NCBI GenBank assembly: GCA_035279705.1
Contig: DATEHG010000101.1
Location: forward strand, 1-59,101
Length of the DNA stretch: 59,101 nucleotides
Reading direction: 5' to 3'
Source of the DNA: DATEHG01 sp035279705
Lineage (GTDB): Bacteria > Gemmatimonadota > Gemmatimonadetes > Gemmatimonadales > GWC2-71-9
A program made the translations under genes and the position numbers. Every line of letters starts with the position of its first letter. The stretch's first letter is position 1. The notes under the pieces are model-generated. The model was not told the origin of the DNA, did not search any database, and saw only the letters and a list, made by a program, of their open reading frames with translations. Positions 1-9,088 of this stretch are shown piece after piece.

Positions 1-654
1 CTGGCCCCCGCAGCGCCACCGGCGGAAGCGCCGGCGAGCCACGGACCGCCGCTGGCGACCATTCTCGTCCGCACCGGCCAGCTCAAGGGCAAGCGGCTGC
101 CGGTGCGGGTGCCGGTGATCAACATCGGGCGGGCGGATTACAACGATCTGACGCTGCCGGACGACAGCGTGAGCAGCGCGCACGCCAAGCTGCAGCGGCG
201 TGAAGGGGTCTGGGTGCTGACCGATCTCAACAGCACCAACGGATCCTTCGTCGACGGCGAGAAGGTGAACGGCGAGGCGATGCTGAGTCCTGGCGCGACG
301 CTCAAACTGGGGGACGTGAGCCTGCTCTTCGATCCCCCCGCGGAAGGGGATGTCGGGCCGGGACCGGGTGGCACGAAAGTCCTCAGCGCCATCAACGTGC
401 CGCCGGCGCCCGCGCCGGTGTCGCCTCCGCCGGGACCGATCCGTCCGGCAGTGGTCGTTCCGGGAAGCGGAACGCCGTCTCCGCGCCCGTCACCCGTGCC
501 GCCCGCGTTCAACCCCCGTCCCGCGCCGCGCCCCTCGGTGGCGCGACCGGTGATGTCGGCTCCGCGGAAATCAGGCAGCACCTGGGTGGGGCCCGTGGTG
601 ATCGTGGTCATTCTGGCCGCCGCGGCGGCAGTCTACTACTTCTTCCTCCGCTAA
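1..654 (+). CDS. FHA-domain membrane protein, 5' end outside window
   Basis: The frame is open from the first base, so the start lies upstream; 217 codons are visible. After a Pro/Ala-rich stretch, residues about 20-105 form a forkhead-associated domain. It has the conserved INIGR turn, the SSAH phosphopeptide-binding stretch and the DLNSTNG loop. FHA domains bind phosphothreonine peptides. A Pro-rich linker follows, and the last 22 residues are a membrane helix (VGPVVIVVILAAAAAVYYFF), so the protein is probably tail-anchored with the FHA domain in the cytoplasm. A PP2C phosphatase starts 9 bases downstream, which suggests a Ser/Thr phosphorylation module whose kinase may lie just upstream. 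A GTG at 103 falls inside the FHA fold and is not a credible start. Confidence 0.9.
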   Translation: MAPAAPPAEAPASHGPPLATILVRTGQLKGKRLPVRVPVINIGRADYNDLTLPDDSVSSAHAKLQRREGVWVLTDLNSTNGSFVDGEKVNGEAMLSPGATLKLGDVSLLFDPPAEGDVGPGPGGTKVLSAINVPPAPAPVSPPPGPIRPAVVVPGSGTPSPRPSPVPPAFNPRPAPRPSVARPVMSAPRKSGSTWVGPVVIVVILAAAAAVYYFFLR

Positions 655-663
655 CGGCGCGCC

Positions 664-1437
<774 letters not shown>

Positions 1438-1485
1438 CGCCGCCGGCCTGAAACCACCCTCCCGACTCTTCCGTACTCGGCGCCC

Positions 1486-2718
1486 ATGCGGGGTCGCGCC
1501 TCCATCGCCATTGGCCTCGAATCTCTGCGGGCCAATCCGTTCCGGACTCTACTCTCCACTCTCGGCATCGTCATCGGCTCCGCCTCACTGGTCGCCATCC
1601 TGTCGCTGGGGGACGGCCTCGAGGCCTTTGCCCGCGACCAGGTCGCGGGAACCACGGATATCCAGACCGTCACCATCGAACCGCGCACCGCACAGATCAT
1701 CGACGGGCAGGCCTACCAGCTGGATGACTACCTGGTGCTCACGCGCGCCGATGCGGAATCGCTCCGTGCCCGGATTCCCGGAACGGCTGGCGCGGAGCTG
1801 ACGCTCAACGGAATCTCGCCGCTCGCGCTGGAGGGTCAGCCCGGTGATTCGACGCTGATCCGGCTCACCCTGGTCGCTGACTCGGATGCGATGGCCCCGG
1901 CCCTGTCCGCGGGCCGGGTGTTCACCCGCGACGAGGCGCGGCAGAATGCGCCCGTGGCCGTCGTATCGTGGGGGCTGGCGCGCCGCCTCGGCGGCGCCCA
2001 GGCGGCGCTGGGCCGGGACGTAGGCATTCGCGGCCGGCGGCGGACCGTGATCGGGGTGACGCGCCGGCCCCGGTTCGAGGAAGTGATCGGCACGGTGGTG
2101 CTGCCGCTCGAAGCCGCGGGCGATGCGCTGGCCCCGACCCCCCGCCCGCGGGCGCCGACGCTCGTGCTGCAGGCCAGCCGGATCGAAACCGTGGATTCGG
2201 TGCGGAGTGGCCTCGAGCGCTGGATGGCGGTCCGGCTGGGCGAACACTGGAAGGACAAGGTGCGCATCCATACCCAGCAGGAGCGCCTCGGTCAGTTGCG
2301 CCAGGGGATGCTGGTGTTCAAGCTCTCGATGGGCGCGATCACCGGAATCGCACTGCTGGTGGGCGGGATCGGCATCATGAACGTGCTGCTCGCCGCGGTT
2401 ACCGAGCGGACCCGGGAAATCGGGATCCGTAAAGCGGCCGGCGCCAGGTCACGAGACGTGCTGGCCCAGTTCCTGGCCGAATCGGTGGCGATCGCGGGAA
2501 CCGGAAGCTTGCTGGGACTGCTGCTGGGCTGGGCGGGTGCGTTCGGCATCACCGCGCTGATCCGGGCCCACACTTCGGCGAGAATCTACGCCGCATTCAG
2601 CTGGAACACCCTCGCCGTCGCGGGCCTGTCCGCGATCGTGGTTGGCGTCGCGTTCGGCATCTACCCAGCACTCCGGGCCGCCCGGCTATCCCCCGTCGAG
2701 GCCATGCGCCACGAGTAG
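1486..2718 (+). CDS. MacB/FtsX-type ABC transporter permease
   Basis: A 410-residue protein with the MacB topology. One membrane helix lies at about residues 20-40, followed by a large periplasmic core domain of about 230 residues. Three C-terminal helices lie near 282-304, 334-358 and 374-396. The FtsX-domain signature RTREIGIRKAAGA follows the second helix. Such permeases move substrates across the periplasm by mechanotransmission (macrolides, lipoproteins, peptides). Normally an ATPase and a membrane fusion protein are encoded beside them. Neither is present here, so this is an orphan subunit and its substrate cannot be inferred. Confidence 0.88.
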   Translation: MRGRASIAIGLESLRANPFRTLLSTLGIVIGSASLVAILSLGDGLEAFARDQVAGTTDIQTVTIEPRTAQIIDGQAYQLDDYLVLTRADAESLRARIPGTAGAELTLNGISPLALEGQPGDSTLIRLTLVADSDAMAPALSAGRVFTRDEARQNAPVAVVSWGLARRLGGAQAALGRDVGIRGRRRTVIGVTRRPRFEEVIGTVVLPLEAAGDALAPTPRPRAPTLVLQASRIETVDSVRSGLERWMAVRLGEHWKDKVRIHTQQERLGQLRQGMLVFKLSMGAITGIALLVGGIGIMNVLLAAVTERTREIGIRKAAGARSRDVLAQFLAESVAIAGTGSLLGLLLGWAGAFGITALIRAHTSARIYAAFSWNTLAVAGLSAIVVGVAFGIYPALRAARLSPVEAMRHE

Positions 2719-2728
2719 ACCGCAGTAG

Positions 2729-3613
2729 CTACCCGCCGATCGGGACGTCCACCGGCACGCCCGGCGGACCACTCCCTGCCGGCCAGCCCGACAGAATCCC
2801 GCGAAGATGTTTGGCCCCTTCATTCACCGGCCCAAGCAGCAATTCGATGCCCGCCCCCGCCATCCTCGGCGGGGCGACGATGCAGGTATCGAGGGCCGTG
2901 CCGTCGAGCGGGAAGAAGGTCAGCAGATGCGCGCCCTTCGGCACCGCGGCTGACGGCGTGAGTCGAAGGGCGATACTCGAACCCTGGCGGATCACGGCTA
3001 CGCTGAGACCCGGAACCGGCGCCGCGAGGCGGTGCAACGCGGAAGCCGCACTCTTCCATTCGGGGTTCGGCCGCCCGGTTCCGGCAGGAAGGGAAAGGCG
3101 CAGCATCTCGTCATCGGCGGTGCACTGAATCCGGCAGACGCCCCAGCTGATCTTGACCGCGAGGTGCGCACCACCCGTCGAAGCCGCGGCGTGAACCGCG
3201 GTGAGCACGACGAAGCCGGTCTGATAGACCTGGGTGACCAGTCCCTCCGTTACCAGCCGCTCGGGCACCGGCCACTCGATCGAATCGACGGTCACCCCCG
3301 CGGGGAGCTGCCAGGCGAACCTGGTCCCCACGCCGCTCTGGCCGGGATAGGCGAAATAGAGGTGGTAACCGGCCTCGATATCGAAGCGGATCGCCAGCCG
3401 GGTCGCCCCTCCCGCCGCGAGATCCAGGCGTTCGGGAATGAGTGAGACGGTGACGTGCGGAGCCCGGGCGACGGTCTGGGCCAGAAGCGGGGGCGCGGCA
3501 GGCAAGCCGAGGCAGAGGACGGCGAGAAGCGCGAGGGAGCGGGGAGCAGGGAGCGGGGAGCGGGAACTCCGGGATCCGTGAGCTGTCGACCAGTCAAACA
3601 TATCGTGGAGCAC
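2729..3613 (-). CDS. DsbD N-terminal-like (DsbD-alpha) exported protein
   Basis: 294 residues with a hydrophobic segment at about 26-45 ending in LLA-QT, so it is probably exported. The rest resembles the periplasmic N-terminal domain of the thiol:disulfide interchange protein DsbD. It has the cysteine pair WGVC-RIQC (C160 and C164), which in DsbD relays electrons to periplasmic partners. The membrane core and C-terminal thioredoxin domain of full DsbD are absent and are not encoded nearby, so it may work with a separate CcdA-like protein. The n-region just before the hydrophobic core is written by a heptamer array (3535-3562), so the exact start is uncertain; ATG codons at 3613 and 3601 are both possible. 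Confidence 0.75.
   Translation of the reverse strand: MLHDMFDWSTAHGSRSSRSPLPAPRSLALLAVLCLGLPAAPPLLAQTVARAPHVTVSLIPERLDLAAGGATRLAIRFDIEAGYHLYFAYPGQSGVGTRFAWQLPAGVTVDSIEWPVPERLVTEGLVTQVYQTGFVVLTAVHAAASTGGAHLAVKISWGVCRIQCTADDEMLRLSLPAGTGRPNPEWKSAASALHRLAAPVPGLSVAVIRQGSSIALRLTPSAAVPKGAHLLTFFPLDGTALDTCIVAPPRMAGAGIELLLGPVNEGAKHLRGILSGWPAGSGPPGVPVDVPIGG
3535..3562. repeat. Heptamer array, GGGAGCR x4
   Basis: Four consecutive 7-base units (GGGAGCG, GGGAGCA, GGGAGCG, GGGAGCG). On the minus strand they encode part of the signal-peptide n-region of the DsbD-like protein, so the array has been absorbed into a coding sequence. It is one of many period-7 arrays in the window. Confidence 0.85.
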
Positions 3614-3633
3614 GTCTGTGGCAGGGAAAGGAG

Positions 3634-4920
3634 TCAGACCAGTGGTTCCGCTGCCGCCAGCCGGCGGCGGACTTCCTCGGCTGGCAGCGTCATGGCAGGG
3701 AGGAGGCGCTCAACGGTGCCCATCGGCGGCGCGGCGACGAACAGACGGAAGCGCCGCGCACTCTGATAGAGCTCCTCGGCCACCCGGGGCAGCCCGAACT
3801 GGCCCGAGCGACCGGCGTTCGTCAGCCGCTCGACCATGCCGCTCCGTGTCACCAGGGGAAGATCCACCGCCAGCATGGTGGGATTACCCGGGAAATCGAT
3901 CAGGAGTTGGCCTGGACGGAGTCCGAGCGCCGGCGCCAGTGCATCCTCGACCTGTTCAACCAGGTCCGGGTCCCGGGTTACCCAGGGCTGGGTTTCGCCG
4001 GGAACTTCGGTGGCGGGAAGATCGAGCGCCCGCTTGAACAGGCGCCGTTCCCTGAGCGCCCGGGCCAGGCCGCCCTGGTCTTCCTGGACCAGCCACTCCA
4101 GCAGCCAGTCGTCCGTGCCTTCGGCCAGCGACTCGAACGGCAGGGTGCCGCGCCGCGCCGCGGCGCGCACCGCCCGCTTGAACATGCAGGTGGCCGACCG
4201 GACGGCGTGATGCCAGTAGACGTTCCTGAACATCTGGTACTTGGCGAACAGCAGCGACTCGAGCGCGCTCACCCCTTTTTCGAGCACGCCGACTTCGATC
4301 CGTCCCGCCGATACCTCCACCAGCGTGAGGCTGGCGAGCAGGCGGTCCACGTCCACCGCACCATAGGGCACGCCACACATCCGGGCGTCCCGGCTCAGGT
4401 AGTCGATCTTGTCGAGGTCGAGCGATCCCGAGATCAGGCCGCGCAGCGGACTGGGGCTCTGTCCGGTGATGAGGTGCCCGATGCGCTCGGTGAGGCCCGG
4501 GATGCCGATGGCCGCGAGGCGCTCGCCGAGTTCACCGCGATTGAGCTTGGCCACCCCCAGTCCTTCATGATGGGGAAAGCCGGCCTCTTCGAGCGCGTGG
4601 GAGAAGGGGTAGTGCCCGATGTCGTGCAGCAGCGCGGCCAGCCGCGCCGCCATCCGGTCCTGTTCCGGCAGGGCATCGAGTTCACCGCGCTCAGCCAGGC
4701 TCGCCAGCGCCAGTCGCGTCAGGTGGTAGGCGCCGAGGGCGTGCTCGAACCGGGTGTGGGTGGCTCCGGGATAGACCAGGAAGGCGTGCCCGAGCTGGCG
4801 CACGTACCGCAAACGCTGGACGGCCGGTGTATCCAGCACACCGGCCGCCACGGGGTCCAGACGGATGTTGTCCCACAGCGGATCGCGGACGACCTCGAAG
4901 TCTCCGCCCCGCCCGGTCAT
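3634..4920 (-). CDS. HD-domain phosphohydrolase (SAMHD1/YdhJ-like)
   Basis: The ATG at 4920 gives 428 residues and begins MTGRGGDFEVVRDPLWD, matching the usual N-terminus of this family. The frame stays open further upstream only as a shadow of pckA. HD-superfamily metal ligands are visible: TRFEH (H60), LLHDIGH (H99-D100) and a later Asp in SGSLDLDKIDYLSRD. This layout is that of the dNTPase-like branch with SAMHD1 and YdhJ, which hydrolyse (d)NTPs or related nucleotides; the true substrate is not known. It lies 2 bases after the pckA stop, so the two are probably one transcript. Confidence 0.88.
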   Translation of the reverse strand: MTGRGGDFEVVRDPLWDNIRLDPVAAGVLDTPAVQRLRYVRQLGHAFLVYPGATHTRFEHALGAYHLTRLALASLAERGELDALPEQDRMAARLAALLHDIGHYPFSHALEEAGFPHHEGLGVAKLNRGELGERLAAIGIPGLTERIGHLITGQSPSPLRGLISGSLDLDKIDYLSRDARMCGVPYGAVDVDRLLASLTLVEVSAGRIEVGVLEKGVSALESLLFAKYQMFRNVYWHHAVRSATCMFKRAVRAAARRGTLPFESLAEGTDDWLLEWLVQEDQGGLARALRERRLFKRALDLPATEVPGETQPWVTRDPDLVEQVEDALAPALGLRPGQLLIDFPGNPTMLAVDLPLVTRSGMVERLTNAGRSGQFGLPRVAEELYQSARRFRLFVAAPPMGTVERLLPAMTLPAEEVRRRLAAAEPLV

Positions 4921-4922
4921 GC

Positions 4923-6509
4923 TCAAGCCTTTGGCCCGGCGTCCCTGACCGCCTGGGGAACGAGCGCGGCAAACTGTTCGAAGTTGGTCCGGAACATCTG
5001 GGCCAGCTTCCTGGCCTGCGCGTCGTAGGCTGCCTTGTCGGGCCAGGTGCCGCGGGGATCGAGCAGATTGCCGGGCACATCGGGCACCACGAGCGGCACC
5101 TCGAATCCGAACGTGGGGTCGACGCGGACCTCGGCCCGGTCCAGCTGGCCGGACAGCGCCGAACGGAGCATGGAGCGGGTGTAGGCCAGCTTCATCCGCC
5201 TGCCGGTGCCGTAGGGCCCGCCGGTCCAGCCGGTGTTCACCAGCCACACACGCGCCTTGGTGCTGCCGATGCGCTCGCCGAGGAGCTTGGCGTAGGCGCT
5301 GGGATGACGCGGCAGGAACGGCGCGCCGAAGCAGGAGGAGAACGTCGCCGTCGGCTCCGTGACCCCCCGCTCGGTGCCCGCGACCTTGGCCGTGTATCCC
5401 GACAGAAAATGGTACATCGCCTGCTCGGCCGTGAGCCGCGCGATCGGCGGAAGCACCCCGAAGGCGTCGGCGGTCAGGAAGACAATGTTCTTCGGCTGGC
5501 CACCGCGACCGCTGGGGACGTGGTTGGGGATGTACTCGATCGGGTAGCAGACCCGGGTGTTCTCGGTGATGGCCTGGCTGTCGTAGTCCACGATCCGTGT
5601 CACCGGGTCGACCACCGCATTCTCGATCACGGAGCCGAACGTCTGGGACGCGGCGTAGATCTCGGGCTCACCCTCCTTGCTGAGCCGGATGATCTTGGCG
5701 TAGCAGCCGCCCTCGAAATTGAACACGCCCTGGTCGCTCCAGCCGTGCTCGTCATCCCCGATGAGGCCACGCGAGGGATCGGCGGAGAGGGTGGTCTTGC
5801 CGGTGCCGGACAGGCCGAAGAACACCGCGGTGTCCCCGCCGGGGCCGATATTCGCCGAGCAGTGCATCGGGAATACGCCGCGCTCGGGGAGCAGGTAGTT
5901 GAGGACGGTGAAGATCGACTTCTTCATCTCGCCGGCGTAGCGGGTGCCGCCGATCAGCACCAGCCGCTGGCTGAAATGGATCGCGATGAAGGTGCCGGAC
6001 CGGGTGCCGTGCCGGGCGGGATCGGCCTGCAGCTCCGGCGCATGCAGCACGGTGAAGCCGGGCGTGAAGCCCGCCAGGTCCGCCGCGCCGGGCCGGATGA
6101 ACATGTTGTTGACGAAGAGCGCGTGCCACGCATTCGGAGTGACGAACCGGACCGGCAGGCGGTAGGCGGGATCGGCGCCGCCGAAGAGATCCTGGACGAA
6201 GACCTCCTGGCCCTCGAGGTGCGCCACCACGTCCTGGTGCAGCCGGTCGAACGCGGCGGGCGCCATCTTGCCGTTCTTCTCCCACCAGATGTGGGCGGAG
6301 CAGCCCGGTTCATCGACCACGAACTTGTCGTTGGGGGAGCGGCCGGTGTGGGGGCTGGTAACGGCCGAAAATGCGCCATGATTGGTCGCCTTGCCTTCAC
6401 CGCGGCGCACCGCCTCCTCGAACAGGGCGGCCGGCGGCAGGCTGCGATGGATCCGCCGGGGTTTGAGACCGGGAAGGGTGAAGGAGTCGGCCGTGGTCGT
6501 GGTGGTCAT
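4923..6509 (-). CDS. pckA: Phosphoenolpyruvate carboxykinase (ATP)
   Basis: A 528-residue enzyme that decarboxylates and phosphorylates oxaloacetate to PEP at the entry to gluconeogenesis. The ATP-dependent (bacterial/plant) form is shown by the kinase-1a loop GLSGTGKTTLSADP near residue 235, the kinase-2 motif LIGDDEHGWSD just after it, the PEPCK-specific HCSANIG stretch and the conserved NTGWTGG near residue 430. The length is typical. A 129-base gap precedes the start, so it is probably the first gene of a pckA-HD phosphohydrolase transcript. That gap contains a perfect 14-base palindrome at 6612-6625. Confidence 0.98.
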   Translation of the reverse strand: MTTTTTADSFTLPGLKPRRIHRSLPPAALFEEAVRRGEGKATNHGAFSAVTSPHTGRSPNDKFVVDEPGCSAHIWWEKNGKMAPAAFDRLHQDVVAHLEGQEVFVQDLFGGADPAYRLPVRFVTPNAWHALFVNNMFIRPGAADLAGFTPGFTVLHAPELQADPARHGTRSGTFIAIHFSQRLVLIGGTRYAGEMKKSIFTVLNYLLPERGVFPMHCSANIGPGGDTAVFFGLSGTGKTTLSADPSRGLIGDDEHGWSDQGVFNFEGGCYAKIIRLSKEGEPEIYAASQTFGSVIENAVVDPVTRIVDYDSQAITENTRVCYPIEYIPNHVPSGRGGQPKNIVFLTADAFGVLPPIARLTAEQAMYHFLSGYTAKVAGTERGVTEPTATFSSCFGAPFLPRHPSAYAKLLGERIGSTKARVWLVNTGWTGGPYGTGRRMKLAYTRSMLRSALSGQLDRAEVRVDPTFGFEVPLVVPDVPGNLLDPRGTWPDKAAYDAQARKLAQMFRTNFEQFAALVPQAVRDAGPKA

Positions 6510-6611
6510 GGATCCCTGGCGCGCCGGCGCCCGATGGAGTCGCTGTGGGCGTCAATTTCCCGAAGACGCCAAGCAGGAAAGATCGGCAGGCGGCGGCCCC
6601 GGATCAACCGG

Positions 6612-6625
6612 GCGGGTGCACCCGC
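6612..6625. other. Perfect 14-base palindrome upstream of pckA
   Basis: GCGGGTGCACCCGC is fully self-complementary. It lies about 100 bases upstream of the pckA start and just past the stop of the matrixin-like gene. It could be an operator half-site pair or part of a transcription end; no T-run follows, so terminator function is not supported. Confidence 0.35.
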
Positions 6626-6638
6626 ATAGATATGCAGT

Positions 6639-7295
6639 TCAGCGGGGTGGCGTGGCCGCCGGAGCGGCCGTGGGCACCATGTCGCGAGCCATCGAGTACA
6701 GGGTGATCACGGTATTGGCATCGCGCGCCGATGGGGCGTCCACGGCGGGGAAGGTGTACATCAGGTCCTTCGCATCGGGGCTGTGCTGGAAGAGGCCGAG
6801 GCTGTGGCCCAGCTCATGTGCCGCGACCCGGCGCAGGCACGCCTGGATGCTGTCGTCACTGCCCCCGATGATCTCGATATTTATGCGAATAGGCACCCGC
6901 AGCTGGAACCGGTTGGCCACGGTATCGATCACCGTCTCACCCTGGCAGGAGGGCCCCGGGCCGCGCTCGAGGCGCGCCGGTGCTGCCGCAGCGATGGGCG
7001 CGAGCCGTACGATGACCCGGGCCGTCGTACTGTCGGCGGTGCTGACGCCCCGGAAGCTTCCACTGCTCAATGTGCTCTCCCAGAGCGCCATGGCGCGATC
7101 GACATGCGCGGGGAGATTGGCACTGTCCTCCGTCCAGATCTTCACCGGCAGCTCCGACGTGAGCCAGTGGAAGGTGAGGGTGTCGGTGCCCTCCACGATG
7201 GCCCAGTCGTACCGGTCGGAGCGGTCGACGGCCGTGTCGTCCGAGCAGGCCGTGGCGGCAGCCAGGAGGGTCAGGGCAAGCAGGGGGAGGCGCAT
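6639..7295 (-). CDS. Matrixin-like zinc metalloprotease, probable lipoprotein
   Basis: The ATG at 7295 gives 218 residues starting with a hydrophobic signal (MRLPLLALTLLAAATAC); Cys17 is a plausible lipid-modified residue. The zinc site is HELGHSLGLFQH (H160, E161, H164, H171), and the metzincin Met-turn is DLMY (M179). The third ligand sits one residue later than in the classic HExxHxxGxxH spacing, a variant seen in some bacterial matrixin-like families. The role is presumably proteolysis in the envelope or outside the cell; the substrate is unknown. It follows endonuclease IV on the same strand with a 32-base gap. Confidence 0.85.
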   Translation of the reverse strand: MRLPLLALTLLAAATACSDDTAVDRSDRYDWAIVEGTDTLTFHWLTSELPVKIWTEDSANLPAHVDRAMALWESTLSSGSFRGVSTADSTTARVIVRLAPIAAAAPARLERGPGPSCQGETVIDTVANRFQLRVPIRINIEIIGGSDDSIQACLRRVAAHELGHSLGLFQHSPDAKDLMYTFPAVDAPSARDANTVITLYSMARDMVPTAAPAATPPR

Positions 7296-7327
7296 GGGGA
7301 GAAGATGCCGTGGCAGGCAGGAGTCGG

Positions 7328-8203
7328 TCAACGGACCCGGGCGTAGCCCCGGAGCCGCTGCATCATCTTGCGGTCGAGAGTGACGCCGTCGTCTCCCTTG
7401 GGAGTCTCGAGAATCTTCGGAACGCCGGCAAACCGCGGGTCCCGCATGATCCGCCGGAACGGCTCGGCGCCGAGCGAGCCCTCCGCGATCAGCTCGTGGC
7501 GGTCCCGGCGGCTGTCGAAGGGAGTCTTCGAGTCGTTGAGGTGGAGGCAGCGCAGGTGCTCGAGGCCGATCACCTTGTCCCAGTGCGACCAGACGGCGTC
7601 GAAATCCTTGACCAGGTTGTAGCCGGCCGAATAGAGGTGACAGGTGTCGGCACAGAATCCGATCCGGTCGCGATGCGGCGCGGGAATGAGCTCCCTCAGG
7701 CGCGCCAGTTCCTCGAAGGTGCTGCCCAGCGCGGTGCCGGTCCCGGCGGTGGTCTCCATCAGCACCATCACCTTGCCCGGCACGGCCTTGAGGCAGGCCG
7801 TATATCCCACTGCATTGCGGTGGAGGCCTGCTTCCCGGTCGTCGATGAAGTTCCCGGGATGGGAAACCACGCCGGGGATCCCCAGCGCCTCGCAGCGGGC
7901 CAGCTCCTGGGTAAAGGACTCCACCGAGCGCGCATTCAGTACGGCGTCGGGTGACGCTAGATTGATGAGGTAGGAATCGTGTGACACCACGGCCTTGAGG
8001 CCGGCTTTCTCCATTTCCGCCTTGAACCGCTCGCAGGTCGAGGATTCGAGCTTCGGCTCGCGCCACTGATTCGGGGTCTTGGTGAAGATCTGGATCGCGG
8101 TCGCGCGGATGTCCGTGCCTCGTTCGGGCCCGTTCTGCACGCCACCCTGGGTCGAGACATGAGCACCAAGCAGGTCAGCATGTTGGCGGATCCGCTCTCC
8201 CAT
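7328..8203 (-). CDS. nfo: Endonuclease IV (AP endonuclease)
   Basis: A 291-residue TIM-barrel enzyme that cleaves DNA 5' of abasic sites in base-excision repair. The metal-site motifs of the AP endonuclease 2 family are present: LLGAHVSTQGG at the N-terminus, HPGNF, METTAG, CADTCHLYSAGY and HLNDSK. The ATG at 8203 is chosen because it places the first barrel strand (ADLLGAHVS) 8 residues in, as in other members. The frame stays open upstream only across the divergent neighbour. Its start lies 18 bases from the divergent REC/GGDEF-like gene. Confidence 0.95.
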   Translation of the reverse strand: MGERIRQHADLLGAHVSTQGGVQNGPERGTDIRATAIQIFTKTPNQWREPKLESSTCERFKAEMEKAGLKAVVSHDSYLINLASPDAVLNARSVESFTQELARCEALGIPGVVSHPGNFIDDREAGLHRNAVGYTACLKAVPGKVMVLMETTAGTGTALGSTFEELARLRELIPAPHRDRIGFCADTCHLYSAGYNLVKDFDAVWSHWDKVIGLEHLRCLHLNDSKTPFDSRRDRHELIAEGSLGAEPFRRIMRDPRFAGVPKILETPKGDDGVTLDRKMMQRLRGYARVR

Positions 8204-8221
8204 CAGTCGACTCCTCCTGGA

Positions 8222-9079
8222 ATGTCCGATCAACCGGCGGGCCGTATTCAGCTGCTCGGCGATCCGGCCCTTCGTCCCGCGGGTCTGGAGCGAGCCCTGG
8301 CCCGTGCCGGCCACCGGCTCGCCGATGTCCCCGAAGGTACTCAGGATCAGGCCCGGCCCGCGCCTCCCCCTGACCTGGTGCTGATCGTCTGGGGGACGGT
8401 CGACTGGGCACTGGCCGAACTCCTCCAGCAGCTGGCGGCGCGGGCGGGATGGCGCCCGGTGCCCCGCCTGGTGCTGATTGCCGATGCTGCCCCGACCGCC
8501 GTAACCGCCGCGCTGCGGGCCGGAGCCGACGATGCCGTCGGGCCTGCGGCGCCGCTCGAGGAAGTCGTGGCCCGCGTCGCAGGCGCCCTGGCCCGCCGCC
8601 AGCTGCGGATTGCCGAGCCGCCGGCGCCCGAATCATTGCCGGGGCTGCTCACCCCAGCCCGGTTCATGGCCCGCCTGGAAGAAGAGGTGGCCAGAGCCAC
8701 CCGCTATTCGCTGAGCCTGGTGCTGCTGCACGCCGAAATTTCCGGTGTCGAGACCCGGGCCGCCCAACTGGGCGAGGCGTGGATGGAGCGACTCATGGCC
8801 GCGACCGCGGAGGTGCTGCGCAACGTGCTCCGGGCGCCCGATTTCGTCGCGCGGTCAGGACGGACAGCGTTCCTGATCACGCTGCCCGAAACCGATCGCG
8901 CCGGGGCGGGCGCACTGGTGAGCCGCTGGCGCCGGGCGCTCGAACTCGGGCTTGGTGGGGAAGGGGTGACGATCCACGCGGGACTGAGCACACTGCCCCA
9001 GCCGGTGGCGCCCAATGCAGCCGAGATGCTGGCCGCGGCCGCGCGCGACCTGGAGCGGGCCCGCCGAGGGGCCCGGTAG
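8222..9079 (+). CDS. Receiver-like plus GGDEF-like protein, both sites degenerate
   Basis: 285 residues from the ATG at 8222. Residues 10-125 have the alternating hydrophobic strands of a CheY-like receiver, but the strand that should end in the phosphorylated Asp reads PDLVLIVWGT, with no Asp there. Residues 140-280 follow the GGDEF diguanylate cyclase fold (LTPARFMARLEEEVARATRY, LPETDRAGA), but the GGDEF signature is replaced by SGRTAF (212-217). It should therefore neither accept phosphate in the normal way nor make cyclic di-GMP. It may be a binding or scaffold protein. It is divergent from nfo and convergent with envC. Confidence 0.8.
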   Translation: MSDQPAGRIQLLGDPALRPAGLERALARAGHRLADVPEGTQDQARPAPPPDLVLIVWGTVDWALAELLQQLAARAGWRPVPRLVLIADAAPTAVTAALRAGADDAVGPAAPLEEVVARVAGALARRQLRIAEPPAPESLPGLLTPARFMARLEEEVARATRYSLSLVLLHAEISGVETRAAQLGEAWMERLMAATAEVLRNVLRAPDFVARSGRTAFLITLPETDRAGAGALVSRWRRALELGLGGEGVTIHAGLSTLPQPVAPNAAEMLAAAARDLERARRGAR

Positions 9080-9088
9080 GGCTGTCCG

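Noticed and set aside
4827..6629. A 600-codon open frame antisense to pckA
   Set aside because: Shadow frame; pckA has all its motifs on the other strand.
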